A stretch of DNA of 64,000 bases. It comes from Emticicia soli (GTDB taxonomy: Bacteria; Bacteroidota; Bacteroidia; Cytophagales; Spirosomataceae). The notes beneath the pieces are model-generated. The model was not told the origin of the DNA and made no database searches. It worked only from the letters and a program-made list of their open reading frames with translations. Location: the NCBI RefSeq assembly GCF_037860775.1, contig NZ_JBBEWC010000015.1, forward strand, positions 60,547 through 124,546, in the 5' to 3' direction. The position numbers and the translations under genes are program-made. Below are positions 8,744-17,352 of this stretch, one piece after another; position 1 is the first letter of the stretch, and each line of letters starts with the position of its first letter.

Positions 8744-10852
8744 TTACAAACTCAGTTTAGCATTCATGTTCCACCAGATAAAGGCATAAATATCGGCAGT
8801 TTGTTCTATGTTTTTTGCGGTGTTGCTAGCGCCATGCCCCGAATTAGTATCAATCCGAATCAATAGCGGATTGCTGCTACTCTTGCCTGCCTTTGCCTGA
8901 AGCATAGCCGCATATTTGAATGAGTGCGCTGGCACAACACGGTCGTCGTGGTCGGCGGTAGTAATCAAGGTAGCCGGATAATCAACACCTTCTTTTATGT
9001 TGTGTAAAGGCGAGTATGCATATAAAACCTTAAATTCTTCAGCATTATCGGCCGAGCCATAATCGGCAATCCAGTTCCAGCCAATAGTAAACTTCTGAAA
9101 ACGAAGCATATCCATTACCCCTACCTGCGGAATCGCCACACGAGCTAACTCTGGTCGTTGGTTCATTACGGCACCAACCAAAAGCCCTCCGTTCGAACCT
9201 CCACGAATAGCCAAGTGAGCATTGTCACAATATTTCTCTGCTATAAGGTACTCGCCTGCGGCAATAAAATCATCAAATACATTTTGTTTTTTCAGCTTCA
9301 TGCCCTGCTCATGCCACTTTTCACCATACTCGCTTCCACCTCTTAAATTGGCTTGTGCATATACCCCACCCTGCTCTAAAAACGGAATCAGCAGCGGGCT
9401 AAAAGCCGGATTCAGGCTAACGTTAAACCCACCATAGCCATACAACAAAGTTGGGTTTTGCCCATCAAGTTTAAGTCCTTTTTTATAGACAATAAACATC
9501 GGAATTTTGGTACCATCTTTACTCGGGTAAAATACCTGTTTGGTTTCAAAATCTGTTGCTCTAAAATCTACTTCCGGTGCACGGAAAACCGTGCTTTGTT
9601 TGGTAGCTATATCATAACTAAAAATAGTAGACGGATAATTGAACGATGTAAAAGTATAAAACACCGCTTTATCGTCGGCATTGCCACCAAAACCAGAGGC
9701 TGTACCTAAGCCAGGTAGTGTTATTTCGTTTTCTAGTTTACCTTTTACATCATATACATAAGCACGGGTTGTAACGTCTTTCATATAAGTAAGGAACAGC
9801 TTACCACCTGCTACGCTCGATGATTGCAAAGGTTCTTCTTTCTCTGCTATTATCGACTTCCAGGTGTTGGTAGCCGTATCAAAGCTCTCTATCTTTTCGT
9901 TTTTAGCATTTTTATTTGTTTGAATCAACAATGCCTTACCTACGTTTTCGATTACACCATACGAGAAATCGCTCACTTCGGCTACTACGGGCTTAAATGC
10001 TTTCGCACCTGCTTCTTTATAAAATAAGGCATTACCATCTTTACCTTTACCACGGTCGCTTACATATAATAAAGCAAATTTTTCGTCTTCGGTAGTGTTT
10101 ACGGTATGAAAACGCTGCGGATTGGCCTTGTCTTCAAACACCAATAAGTCAGCAGCTTGCGAAGTACCTATTTTATGGAAGAACACCTGATGATTTTCGT
10201 TTTTAGCGGCCAGTTCACTTCCGGCAGGTTTTGGATAGCGGCTGTAGTAAAAACCATCGCCTTGCCATGCAATACCCGATACTTTTACCCACTCTACTTT
10301 GTCTGACAAGTTTTTCTTGGTCGACATATCCATCACAAAAATATCTTGCCAGTCAGAGCCACCTTTCGATAAAGCATAGGCTGCATATTTACCATCTTTT
10401 GAAAGAGCAAACTGCGCCAAACGAGTAGTTGCATCTTTAGAAAGCGTGTTGGGGTCTATTACCACTTCGGGTGTACCGTTTAAACCTTTCTGACGATATA
10501 AAACGGCTTGATTTTGTAAACCATCGTTTTTGTAGAAATAGTACCACTCCCCTTTACGACTTGGTGCCGAATACTTGGCATAATTATAGATTTTTTCTAA
10601 TCTCTTTTTTATAGTCTCACGATATGGTATTTTCTCCAGATAGCTAAACGTTACCTGATTCTGTTGCTTTACCCATTCGCCGGTTTCGGCCGAGCGGTCG
10701 TCTTCAAGCCATCTGTAAGGGTCTGCAACACTCGTGCCGTGATAATTGTCTTTTTGGTCTACTGTACGGGTTGTGGGATAATTCAATTGGGCCATTACCA
10801 AACAAGGAAAAATAAAAAATAAAATAATGAATATATTATGCGCTTTTTTCAT
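8744..10852 (-). CDS. Prolyl oligopeptidase, S9A family, exported
   Basis: A 702-residue serine peptidase that cleaves short peptides after proline. An N-terminal signal peptide (MKKAHNIFIILFFIFPCLVMAQ) indicates export to the periplasm. The beta-propeller domain follows, opening with YPTTRTVDQKDNYHGTSVADPYRWLED. The catalytic Ser is S554 in RGGSNGG, with D636 in ADHDDRVVP and H673 in NSGHGASN; the serine number coincides with the mammalian enzyme. It is transcribed alone, with terminators on its downstream side. Family and activity are clear; the physiological substrate is unknown. Confidence 0.95.
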   Translation of the reverse strand: MKKAHNIFIILFFIFPCLVMAQLNYPTTRTVDQKDNYHGTSVADPYRWLEDDRSAETGEWVKQQNQVTFSYLEKIPYRETIKKRLEKIYNYAKYSAPSRKGEWYYFYKNDGLQNQAVLYRQKGLNGTPEVVIDPNTLSKDATTRLAQFALSKDGKYAAYALSKGGSDWQDIFVMDMSTKKNLSDKVEWVKVSGIAWQGDGFYYSRYPKPAGSELAAKNENHQVFFHKIGTSQAADLLVFEDKANPQRFHTVNTTEDEKFALLYVSDRGKGKDGNALFYKEAGAKAFKPVVAEVSDFSYGVIENVGKALLIQTNKNAKNEKIESFDTATNTWKSIIAEKEEPLQSSSVAGGKLFLTYMKDVTTRAYVYDVKGKLENEITLPGLGTASGFGGNADDKAVFYTFTSFNYPSTIFSYDIATKQSTVFRAPEVDFRATDFETKQVFYPSKDGTKIPMFIVYKKGLKLDGQNPTLLYGYGGFNVSLNPAFSPLLIPFLEQGGVYAQANLRGGSEYGEKWHEQGMKLKKQNVFDDFIAAGEYLIAEKYCDNAHLAIRGGSNGGLLVGAVMNQRPELARVAIPQVGVMDMLRFQKFTIGWNWIADYGSADNAEEFKVLYAYSPLHNIKEGVDYPATLITTADHDDRVVPAHSFKYAAMLQAKAGKSSSNPLLIRIDTNSGHGASNTAKNIEQTADIYAFIWWNMNAKLSL

Positions 10853-10952
10853 GTAAAAGATGAATTTGATTTTACAAAGTAAAAGAATATTTTGTAAAAA
10901 CGATAGTTTCAGATACTATAAGCAAAATTTAAATCTACTGTTGTTTTTCATA

Positions 10953-10966
10953 AAACAGGCCTGTTT
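10953..10966. promoter_or_regulatory. 14-base perfect palindrome upstream of fdhD
   Basis: AAACAGGCCTGTTT lies just 5' of a promoter-like TTACTTTGC (10970-10978) and about 80 bases before the fdhD start. The position suits an operator for the fdhD-ydeP pair. The sequence is seen; the function is inferred. Confidence 0.35.
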
Positions 10967-11044
10967 CTTTTACTTTGCAAATGTCAGCTAGCGCATTTAA
11001 AACCATAGCTAAAATATTTATGTTACATAAAAAACTAGCACCTG

Positions 11045-11899
11045 ATGATAAATTCTATTAAACCTGATACCATTATTAAATTCAAAGGGAATATTCCGGT
11101 AGAACAATCTGATTTGGTAGTGGTTGAAGAGCCTTTAGAAATAAGGCTGGGCTATGGGGCCGCAGATAATCGTCAGCAAAAGAGTATTTCGGTAACTATG
11201 CGCACCCCAACGGGCCACGATTTTGAGCTGGCTATGGGCTTTTTGTTTACAGAAAATATCATTAGGCACTTCGACCAGATTCTTTCTATTCACTATTGTA
11301 CCGATAATCAACAGCATCAACAAGAAAATATTGTAAGAATTGAGTTACACCCAAATGTCTGGCTTGATTTTCAGAAATTAGAACGATTTTCTTATACCAC
11401 ATCAAGTTGTGGCATTTGCGGCAAGGCTTCCATAGAGGCTATTCAGCACCAATGCCCTACCCCTATTGTTTCATCGCTTACTATTTCTTCTCCTCTTATT
11501 TATCAATTACCAAACATTGTTGAAGAAAAACAAGTTTTCTTCAAACATACAGGTGGCTCGCACGTAGCAGCTTTAGTGGAAATAAAAAATGCTGATAACG
11601 GTGCTTTGTTTTTGCTTCGGGAAGACATTGGCCGCCACAATGCTTTAGATAAGGCTATAGGCGCAGCATTTCAGCAAAACTTGTTACCTTTAGCTCATAC
11701 GCTCTTGTTTATGAGCAGCCGGGCAAGTTTTGAACTGATACAAAAAGCAGTAATGGCAGGAATTTCGATAATCGTTTTTGTAGGAGCGCCCTCAAGTTTG
11801 GCCATCGAGACTGCCCGTTCTTTCGGAATAACGTTGATAGGGTTTTCGAGAGAAAATAGTTTTAATGTGTATTGTGGAAGCCAAAGAGTAAAAATTTGA
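11045..11899 (+). CDS. fdhD: Formate dehydrogenase accessory sulfurtransferase FdhD
   Basis: A 284-residue cytosolic protein that transfers sulfur from a cysteine desulfurase to the molybdenum cofactor of formate dehydrogenase-type enzymes. The conserved catalytic loop SSCGICG is present with C122 and C125 (CxxC). Other family segments are the early VVEEPLEIRL, MRTPTGHDFELAMGFLFTE, the HTGGSHVAAL segment and REDIGRHNALDKAIG. The stop codon is only 3 bases before the next gene, a YdeP-type oxidoreductase, so the two are almost certainly an operon in which FdhD activates that enzyme. Confidence 0.95.
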   Translation: MINSIKPDTIIKFKGNIPVEQSDLVVVEEPLEIRLGYGAADNRQQKSISVTMRTPTGHDFELAMGFLFTENIIRHFDQILSIHYCTDNQQHQQENIVRIELHPNVWLDFQKLERFSYTTSSCGICGKASIEAIQHQCPTPIVSSLTISSPLIYQLPNIVEEKQVFFKHTGGSHVAALVEIKNADNGALFLLREDIGRHNALDKAIGAAFQQNLLPLAHTLLFMSSRASFELIQKAVMAGISIIVFVGAPSSLAIETARSFGITLIGFSRENSFNVYCGSQRVKI

Positions 11900-11902
11900 T
11901 GT

Positions 11903-14248
11903 ATGAAAAAGGAATCAACTTCTGATATAAAAAATATTATTCACCCTCAGCCTCCTGCCGATTTTACAGGAATCGAAATAGATGACCCTGCCAAATCAGC
12001 GGCTGGTGTAAAGGCGGTGGTTTCATCGTTTAAGCATGTTTTTGGCGCAATGCCTGTTAACCGAGGCTTGAAAGCCTTGCTTAACCTGAACCAGAAAGGT
12101 GGTATAGACTGCCCAAGTTGCGCATGGCCGGACCCCGATGGTGAGCGGTCGAAAATAGCTGAATATTGCGAGAATGGCGCAAAAGCCATAGCAGAAGAAG
12201 CCACCACACGTAAAGTAACACCTGTGTTTTTTCAGAAATATTCAGTAGCTGAACTCTCTCAAAAATCTGACTATTGGTTAGGCCAACAAGGCCGTTTAAC
12301 ACACCCAATGGTATTACAGGCAGGTAAAACACATTATGAAAAAATAGCTTGGGAAGATGCTTTTCAGTTAATTGCCCAACATCTCAATAAACTGGCATCG
12401 CCTGACGAGGCTATTTTTTATACTTCTGGCCGAACCAGCAATGAAGCAGCTTTTTTGTATCAGCTTTTTGTACGAATGTATGGCACAAATAACCTGCCCG
12501 ACTGTTCAAATATGTGCCATGAGTCGAGTGGCTCTGCATTAGGGGAAACCTTGGGTTTAGGTAAAGGCTCAGTTACACTCGATGATTTTGAAAAGGCAGA
12601 GGTAATTATGATTCTGGGGCAAAACCCAGGCACAAATCACCCAAGAATGCTAACTGCGCTTGAAAAAGCCAAAAGGGCCGGAGTAAAAATCATTTCTATT
12701 AATCCATTGATTGAAGCCGGCTTATTGAAATTTAATCATCCGCAAGAAGTAAAGGATTTAGTATTTGGCGGCGAAAAACTGACAGATATTTATTTACAGA
12801 TACGCATCAATGGAGATTTGGCTCTTCTAAAAGCATTCAATAAAATATTGTTGGAAGCAGAGCAACAACAAGGGAATGTATTAGATAAGGCATTCATAAA
12901 AGAACATACCGAGGGCTTTGATGCGCTTACGGAAAACCTGCAAAAATACAATTTAGAAAAGCTAGCTGATGAATGCGGGATTCCGCTCCACGAAATAAGA
13001 GAAGCAGCCGACTTGCTTATAAAGCACGATAAAATTATTATTTGCTGGGCTATGGGACTAACCCAACACAAAAACTCTGTACCAACTATCAGAGAACTTG
13101 TGAACCTCTTATTACTAAAAGGCAGCATAGGCAAAGAAGGCGCAGGAACCTGCCCTGTACGTGGACACTCAAATGTGCAAGGCGACCGCACGATGGGTAT
13201 TTATGAGAAACCTAAAACCGAGTTTCTTAATAAGCTAAGAGACGTTTTCCAGTTCTCGCCGCCTCGTAAACATGGTTATGATACCGTGGAAGCAATTAAG
13301 GCAATGGCAGAACAAAAAGCAAGTGTATTTATGGCAATGGGCGGTAATTTCCTATCGGCTACACCCGATACCGAATTTACGGCCAAAGCCCTGCAAAACT
13401 GTGACTTAACAGTGCATGTTTCAACCAAACTCAACCGTAGTCACTTAGTTCATGGTAAAACGGCCTTAATATTACCCTGTTTAGGCCGCACAGATATAGA
13501 CCAACAAGCCACAGGAAAACAGTTTGTAAGTGTCGAAAACTCAATGGGTGTGGTGCACAGTAGCGAGGGAGTTTTGGCTCCTCCGGCCGAAACTTTACTT
13601 AGCGAACCTGCTATAATAGCAGGCATAGCCAAAGCTACTCTTGCAGATAAACAATCAACTATCAATTGGGACTACGTGGTTTCTAACTACGACCACATAA
13701 GAGATTTAATTGAACAAAGTATTGAAGGTTTCGATAATTATAATCAGCAAGTAAGGCAAGACGGAGGCTTTTATCTACCAAATGCTCCTCGGCAAAAGAA
13801 ATTCACAACGGCATCGGCAAAAGCTAAGTTTACAGTTAATGCCCTACATAGTATTCAGCTACAAACGCATGAATACCTGATGATGACCATCAGAAGCCAC
13901 GACCAGTTTAACACAACTGTTTACGGCTTAGATGATCGCTATAGAGGCATTTATAATGAGCGAAGGGTTATTTTCATGAACGAGCAGGATATTAAGGCGG
14001 CAGGTTTGCAGACATACCAGGTAGTGAATCTACATAACCACTTTGGAGGTCTTACCCGCACAGCCGAAAGGTTTATAGTTGTGCCATACAATATTCCTGC
14101 TAAGTGTGTAGCTACCTATTTTCCAGAGGCCAACGTGTTGGTGCCGATTGATAGCTATGCCGATATAAGCCAAACACCAACCTCAAAATCGGTAGTAATT
14201 ACTATTGAACCTGTAACAGAATCGGGTAAAATTGTATTGGCAAAATAG
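11903..14248 (+). CDS. ydeP: FdhF/YdeP-family molybdopterin oxidoreductase (formate dehydrogenase alpha-like)
   Basis: A 781-residue bis-MGD enzyme of the YdeP type. An N-terminal cysteine cluster is visible (C70, C73 in DCPSCAWPDP, and C89 in EYCENGAKA). GQNPGTNHPRML and MALGG-like MAMGGNFLSATPD are pterin-binding segments, and the C-terminal molydop-binding domain is at about 660-781. At the position equivalent to selenocysteine in FdhF there is C205-H206 (NMCHESSG), so this is a Cys-type enzyme. The electron acceptor and real substrate of YdeP proteins are not established; E. coli YdeP is linked to acid resistance. The FdhD immediately upstream supports sulfurated Mo cofactor. No diaphorase or quinone-linked subunit is adjacent. 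Confidence 0.9.
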   Translation: MKKESTSDIKNIIHPQPPADFTGIEIDDPAKSAAGVKAVVSSFKHVFGAMPVNRGLKALLNLNQKGGIDCPSCAWPDPDGERSKIAEYCENGAKAIAEEATTRKVTPVFFQKYSVAELSQKSDYWLGQQGRLTHPMVLQAGKTHYEKIAWEDAFQLIAQHLNKLASPDEAIFYTSGRTSNEAAFLYQLFVRMYGTNNLPDCSNMCHESSGSALGETLGLGKGSVTLDDFEKAEVIMILGQNPGTNHPRMLTALEKAKRAGVKIISINPLIEAGLLKFNHPQEVKDLVFGGEKLTDIYLQIRINGDLALLKAFNKILLEAEQQQGNVLDKAFIKEHTEGFDALTENLQKYNLEKLADECGIPLHEIREAADLLIKHDKIIICWAMGLTQHKNSVPTIRELVNLLLLKGSIGKEGAGTCPVRGHSNVQGDRTMGIYEKPKTEFLNKLRDVFQFSPPRKHGYDTVEAIKAMAEQKASVFMAMGGNFLSATPDTEFTAKALQNCDLTVHVSTKLNRSHLVHGKTALILPCLGRTDIDQQATGKQFVSVENSMGVVHSSEGVLAPPAETLLSEPAIIAGIAKATLADKQSTINWDYVVSNYDHIRDLIEQSIEGFDNYNQQVRQDGGFYLPNAPRQKKFTTASAKAKFTVNALHSIQLQTHEYLMMTIRSHDQFNTTVYGLDDRYRGIYNERRVIFMNEQDIKAAGLQTYQVVNLHNHFGGLTRTAERFIVVPYNIPAKCVATYFPEANVLVPIDSYADISQTPTSKSVVITIEPVTESGKIVLAK

Positions 14249-14294
14249 GAGAATTTTGTACCTTTCAGATTCAATCCGGTACAAATATTATTCT

Positions 14295-15452
14295 ATGCGT
14301 TTACTTTATATAAGTTTTTGTTTGTTGCTCCCCCACGCGCTTTTTGCACAACAAACAGTAAAGCAGCAAGCAATTGAAACACTCCGAGCACAAATAGTAT
14401 CACAAGCCAACTGGGCGCTACAACAAGCACCTGTTACAGTTACGGCTGACAGCAGCAGCCGAAGCCAGGGCACTATTCATGATTTTTATTCAGAAGGTGA
14501 TTATTGGTGGCCCGACCCTGCCAATCCTGAAGGGCCATATATACAGCGTGATGGCATGACCAACCCCGATAATTTCGTTGCACATCGCTTAGCCATGATT
14601 CGGTTCAGTAAAATTATTGGCGCATTGGCATCAGCTTATCTACTAACTAATGATACAAAATATGTGGCTCATGCCTTTACACATTTACAGGCTTGGTTTG
14701 TAAACCCTGCAACCCGAATGAACCCCTCCTTACTTTATGCACAAGCCATTACCCGCAAAGTATCAGGCCGGGGCATTGGCATTATTGATACTATTCATCT
14801 GATGGAAGTAGCGCAGGGTACAATGAAGATGGAAAAAGCCAAAAATGTAGACAAAAAACTCTTAGCCGATATTAAAAACTGGTTTGCAGAATACCTGAAC
14901 TGGCTAACAAGCCATCCCTACGGTAAAGACGAAATGGAAGCTAAAAATAACCACGGCACTTGCTGGGTTATGCAGGTTGCTTCTTTTGCCAAACTTACCA
15001 ACAACGAAACTCTACTCGAATTTTGCCGTAACCGTTATAAAACTGTTTTGTTACCTAAGCAAATGGCCGCAGACGGGAGCTTTCCTTTAGAAATCAGCCG
15101 TACCAAGCCCTATGGGTATTCGTTGTTTAATCTTGATGCTATGGTGATGATTTGCCAGATACTTTCAAGCACGCAAGATAACCTTTGGGATTATAACACA
15201 CCCGAAGGGCTAAATATCAAAAAAGGGATTGAGTTTATGTACCCTTATGTGGCCGATAAAAGCAAATGGCCTTTTAAAGCCGATGTGATGTACTGGAAAG
15301 AATGGCCTGTGGCACAACCTTTCCTGATTTTTGGAGCAGCTAATTTTCAAGATAATAATTGGCTACAAACATGGCAATCGCTTGAACATAACCCAGCTAC
15401 CGAAGAAGTAATCAGAAATTTACCCATCCGCAACCCCATAATCTGGTTTTAA
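14295..15452 (+). CDS. Alginate lyase family protein (PL5-like), secreted
   Basis: A 385-residue protein with a cleavable signal peptide (MRLLYISFCLLLPHALFA-QQ), hence periplasmic or exported. The body is an (alpha/alpha) toroid of the Alginate_lyase Pfam type, with FYSEGDYWWPDP near the N terminus, a likely catalytic Asn-His region KNNHGTCW, and Tyr in KPYGYSLFNLDAM. It probably degrades a uronic-acid polysaccharide; alginate itself is not proven. The frame can be extended upstream to 14232, overlapping the end of ydeP, but only the 14295 ATG gives a proper signal peptide. It is followed 6 bases later by another exported enzyme, probably in the same operon. Confidence 0.82.
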   Translation: MRLLYISFCLLLPHALFAQQTVKQQAIETLRAQIVSQANWALQQAPVTVTADSSSRSQGTIHDFYSEGDYWWPDPANPEGPYIQRDGMTNPDNFVAHRLAMIRFSKIIGALASAYLLTNDTKYVAHAFTHLQAWFVNPATRMNPSLLYAQAITRKVSGRGIGIIDTIHLMEVAQGTMKMEKAKNVDKKLLADIKNWFAEYLNWLTSHPYGKDEMEAKNNHGTCWVMQVASFAKLTNNETLLEFCRNRYKTVLLPKQMAADGSFPLEISRTKPYGYSLFNLDAMVMICQILSSTQDNLWDYNTPEGLNIKKGIEFMYPYVADKSKWPFKADVMYWKEWPVAQPFLIFGAANFQDNNWLQTWQSLEHNPATEEVIRNLPIRNPIIWF

Positions 15453-15458
15453 TTTATC

Positions 15459-16313
15459 ATGAAGAAAATCCTTTTTTTATCTGTTTTCACTCTTAGTCTT
15501 GTGCAAGCAAGTTTTGCTCAGAAAGACATCAATGTAATGACCTACAATATCCGTTTGGGTATTGCCTCCGACGGCGACAACCAATGGAATAACCGTAAGA
15601 AAAATCTGGCCAGCATTTTAACTTACTTCGAAGCCGACATCTGTGGTATGCAAGAAGCCTTTTTCAGCCAGATTCAAGACCTTGAAAAACTACTGCCTGA
15701 TACTTATGCATGGGTTGGAAAAGGACGTGACGATGGCAAAGAAGCCGGAGAATTTTCTTGTATATTTTACAGAAAAGACAAATATACTATGCTTGAAAAC
15801 AACACTTTCTGGCTTAATGAACACCCCGAAACCGTGGGGCTAGGCTGGGAAGCCAAATATAACCGTGTTGTTACTTATGCTAAATTTGAACGTGTAGCCG
15901 ATAAAAAAATCTTTTTCGTATTCAACACTCACTTCGACCATGAAGCGGTAGTTGCTCGTCGGGAAAGTGCCAAATTACTGTTGTCTAAAATCAAGACCAT
16001 TGCAGGGCAAACGCCTGCTATTATTACAGGTGATTTCAACGCTACACCAACCAGCGAGCCTATTGAGATTTTGACAAACACGAATAACCCCGACCATTTA
16101 GAGGATTCTGAAAACCTTACGCTAACGCCGCATTTCGGGCCATATAGTTCGTTTACAGGTTTCCAGGCAAGAGAGCAAGACGGTATGCGTATAGATTATA
16201 TATTTTTGAAGAATGCCGATTTTAAAGTGAAAAAGCACGCAACTCTTTCACCTTCGTGGAATGGCAGATTCGCCTCTGACCATCATCCGGTATTGGCCAC
16301 TATCTCGTTTTAA
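15459..16313 (+). CDS. Endonuclease/exonuclease/phosphatase family protein, secreted
   Basis: A 284-residue metal-dependent phosphoesterase of the EEP fold with a signal peptide (cleavage near residue 20, SFA-QK). All core motifs are visible: MTYNIRLG with N30, the Glu in CGMQEAF (E66), TGDFNATPTSEP, RIDYIFLK, and the terminal SDHHPV. The exported location and length suggest a phosphodiesterase or nuclease acting outside the cytosol; the substrate cannot be told from sequence. It lies 6 bases after the alginate-lyase-like gene and is closed by the strong terminator at 16325-16373. Confidence 0.88.
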   Translation: MKKILFLSVFTLSLVQASFAQKDINVMTYNIRLGIASDGDNQWNNRKKNLASILTYFEADICGMQEAFFSQIQDLEKLLPDTYAWVGKGRDDGKEAGEFSCIFYRKDKYTMLENNTFWLNEHPETVGLGWEAKYNRVVTYAKFERVADKKIFFVFNTHFDHEAVVARRESAKLLLSKIKTIAGQTPAIITGDFNATPTSEPIEILTNTNNPDHLEDSENLTLTPHFGPYSSFTGFQAREQDGMRIDYIFLKNADFKVKKHATLSPSWNGRFASDHHPVLATISF

Positions 16314-16324
16314 TGAAAAGTATA

Positions 16325-16373
16325 AAAAAACAGCTTGAACGTTGCATCAGAAAGCACGTTCAAGCTGTTTTTT
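16325..16373. terminator. Bidirectional terminator with an 18-base perfect stem
   Basis: AAAAAACAGCTTGAACGT (16325-16342) pairs exactly with ACGTTCAAGCTGTTTTTT (16356-16373). It ends the plus-strand EEP gene. On the minus strand it overlaps the last codons of a 50-residue membrane protein gene. Confidence 0.9.
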
Positions 16374-16499
16374 CTTGTTCCAGGGCGCAGTTGTCTGGCG
16401 TGATAAATCATACAAAAACCAGATTACAATAGCCAGAAACAATAGAAATATGATTCGGAAGATAAGGCGATTTTTATTACCCTTTGTATCGTTTGCCAT
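16347..16499 (-). CDS. Small single-span membrane protein (50 residues), unrecognised
   Basis: A short frame below usual gene-calling size, starting with ATG at 16499 and ending TGA at 16347. The layout is a charged N terminus (MANDTKGNKNRLIFR), a clear hydrophobic span (IIFLLFLAIVIWFLYDL, about residues 16-32), then a short basic tail (NKKKQLERAF). It lies 25 bases downstream of the SixA-like gene on the same strand, so co-transcription is likely. Its last nine or so codons are also one arm of the terminator hairpin. I do not recognise the family. The positive-inside, one-helix layout and operon position are the support for it being real. Confidence 0.55.
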   Translation of the reverse strand: MANDTKGNKNRLIFRIIFLLFLAIVIWFLYDLSRQTTAPWNKKKQLERAF

Positions 16500-16524
16500 C
16501 AGATTAAAACCAAAACTTAAATTA

Positions 16525-17040
16525 CTACTCTGTTTTTGTAATGGTGCCAGGCGAATAATAGTTCAAAAACTTACCACTTTTATTAGAAATTTCTGCCCAT
16601 TTCACACCTTCAAATTCTATTACTACTATTCCGGCTTTTTCCATTGAGCCGCCAATGTCAGCACGGGTAAGGTATTCGGCAAAAAAAGTAATGTCAGGAT
16701 TATGGCCAAAAATAGCCACTGATTTTACTTTTTCGTTCATATTGTTTACCGCCGCTAAGTAAGCTCTTGCTCCACCTCCATAAATGGCTTCGTCTAAAAC
16801 AATTTCGTCAACATCTTTATGAAGTTGTTCTGCAAAAATCTTGGCTGTTGATTTACAACGGTCGGCGGCACTACTTACCAACAATTCAATTTTTACTCCT
16901 TTTTCTGCTAAAAACTTTCCCATTCGGGCCGATTCTATGATGCCATGAGAAGTAAGATTACGGTCAAAATCCCTGAACATCGGGCTATTTCCACCTTCTT
17001 CTGCGGTAGCATGACGAATCAAATAAAGCAGTTTTTTCAT
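16525..17040 (-). CDS. SixA-like histidine phosphatase family protein
   Basis: A 171-residue cytosolic phosphatase of the phosphoglycerate-mutase-like superfamily. The phosphohistidine motif is L-I-R9-H10-A near the N terminus; further conserved residues appear in SSAADRCKSTA and in GHNPDITFF (second catalytic His). The size and compact form match SixA-type proteins, which dephosphorylate phosphohistidine on signalling or PTS-related proteins. The frame can be extended 10 codons upstream to 17070, but MKKLLYLIRHA at 17040 matches the family start. A small membrane protein gene follows. Confidence 0.85.
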   Translation of the reverse strand: MKKLLYLIRHATAEEGGNSPMFRDFDRNLTSHGIIESARMGKFLAEKGVKIELLVSSAADRCKSTAKIFAEQLHKDVDEIVLDEAIYGGGARAYLAAVNNMNEKVKSVAIFGHNPDITFFAEYLTRADIGGSMEKAGIVVIEFEGVKWAEISNKSGKFLNYYSPGTITKTE

Positions 17041-17281
17041 ATTTTCAACGGTTTTGGCACGAATATACAAGCATTCTGATAAATAAATTTAATTTTTTGG
17101 AATTATTCATAAAAAATAATCCTTGAAATAGAGAATATATAGAAAGTTTGATTTCCAAAATCACTCATACATTCACTATTGATAATAGAATAAAATAATA
17201 ACCTTATATATACATCTGAGTAGTATAACTAAAAGAACAATAGTTGTGTTTTTGAGTTTTAGCAGTATCACACAAAAAAAT

Positions 17282-17289
17282 TATATTTG
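17282..17289 (+). promoter_or_regulatory. Bacteroidota -7 promoter element for the bestrophin gene; otherwise empty intergenic region 17041-17352
   Basis: TATATTTG followed by CACC matches TAnnTTTG. About 19 bases upstream there is a TTTTAG that could act as a weak -33 element. The rest of this 312-base divergent intergenic region is AT-rich and holds no credible gene or hairpin. Confidence 0.5.
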
Positions 17290-17352
17290 CACCCATAACA
17301 CTTAACAATTTAATATTAGCAAAAGCCATAAAGTCTCTTCTCCACAAATTTT

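Noticed and set aside
14232..14294. Upstream start for the alginate-lyase-like gene overlapping ydeP
   Set aside because: The added residues precede a normal signal peptide and would hide it; start 14295 is far more natural.
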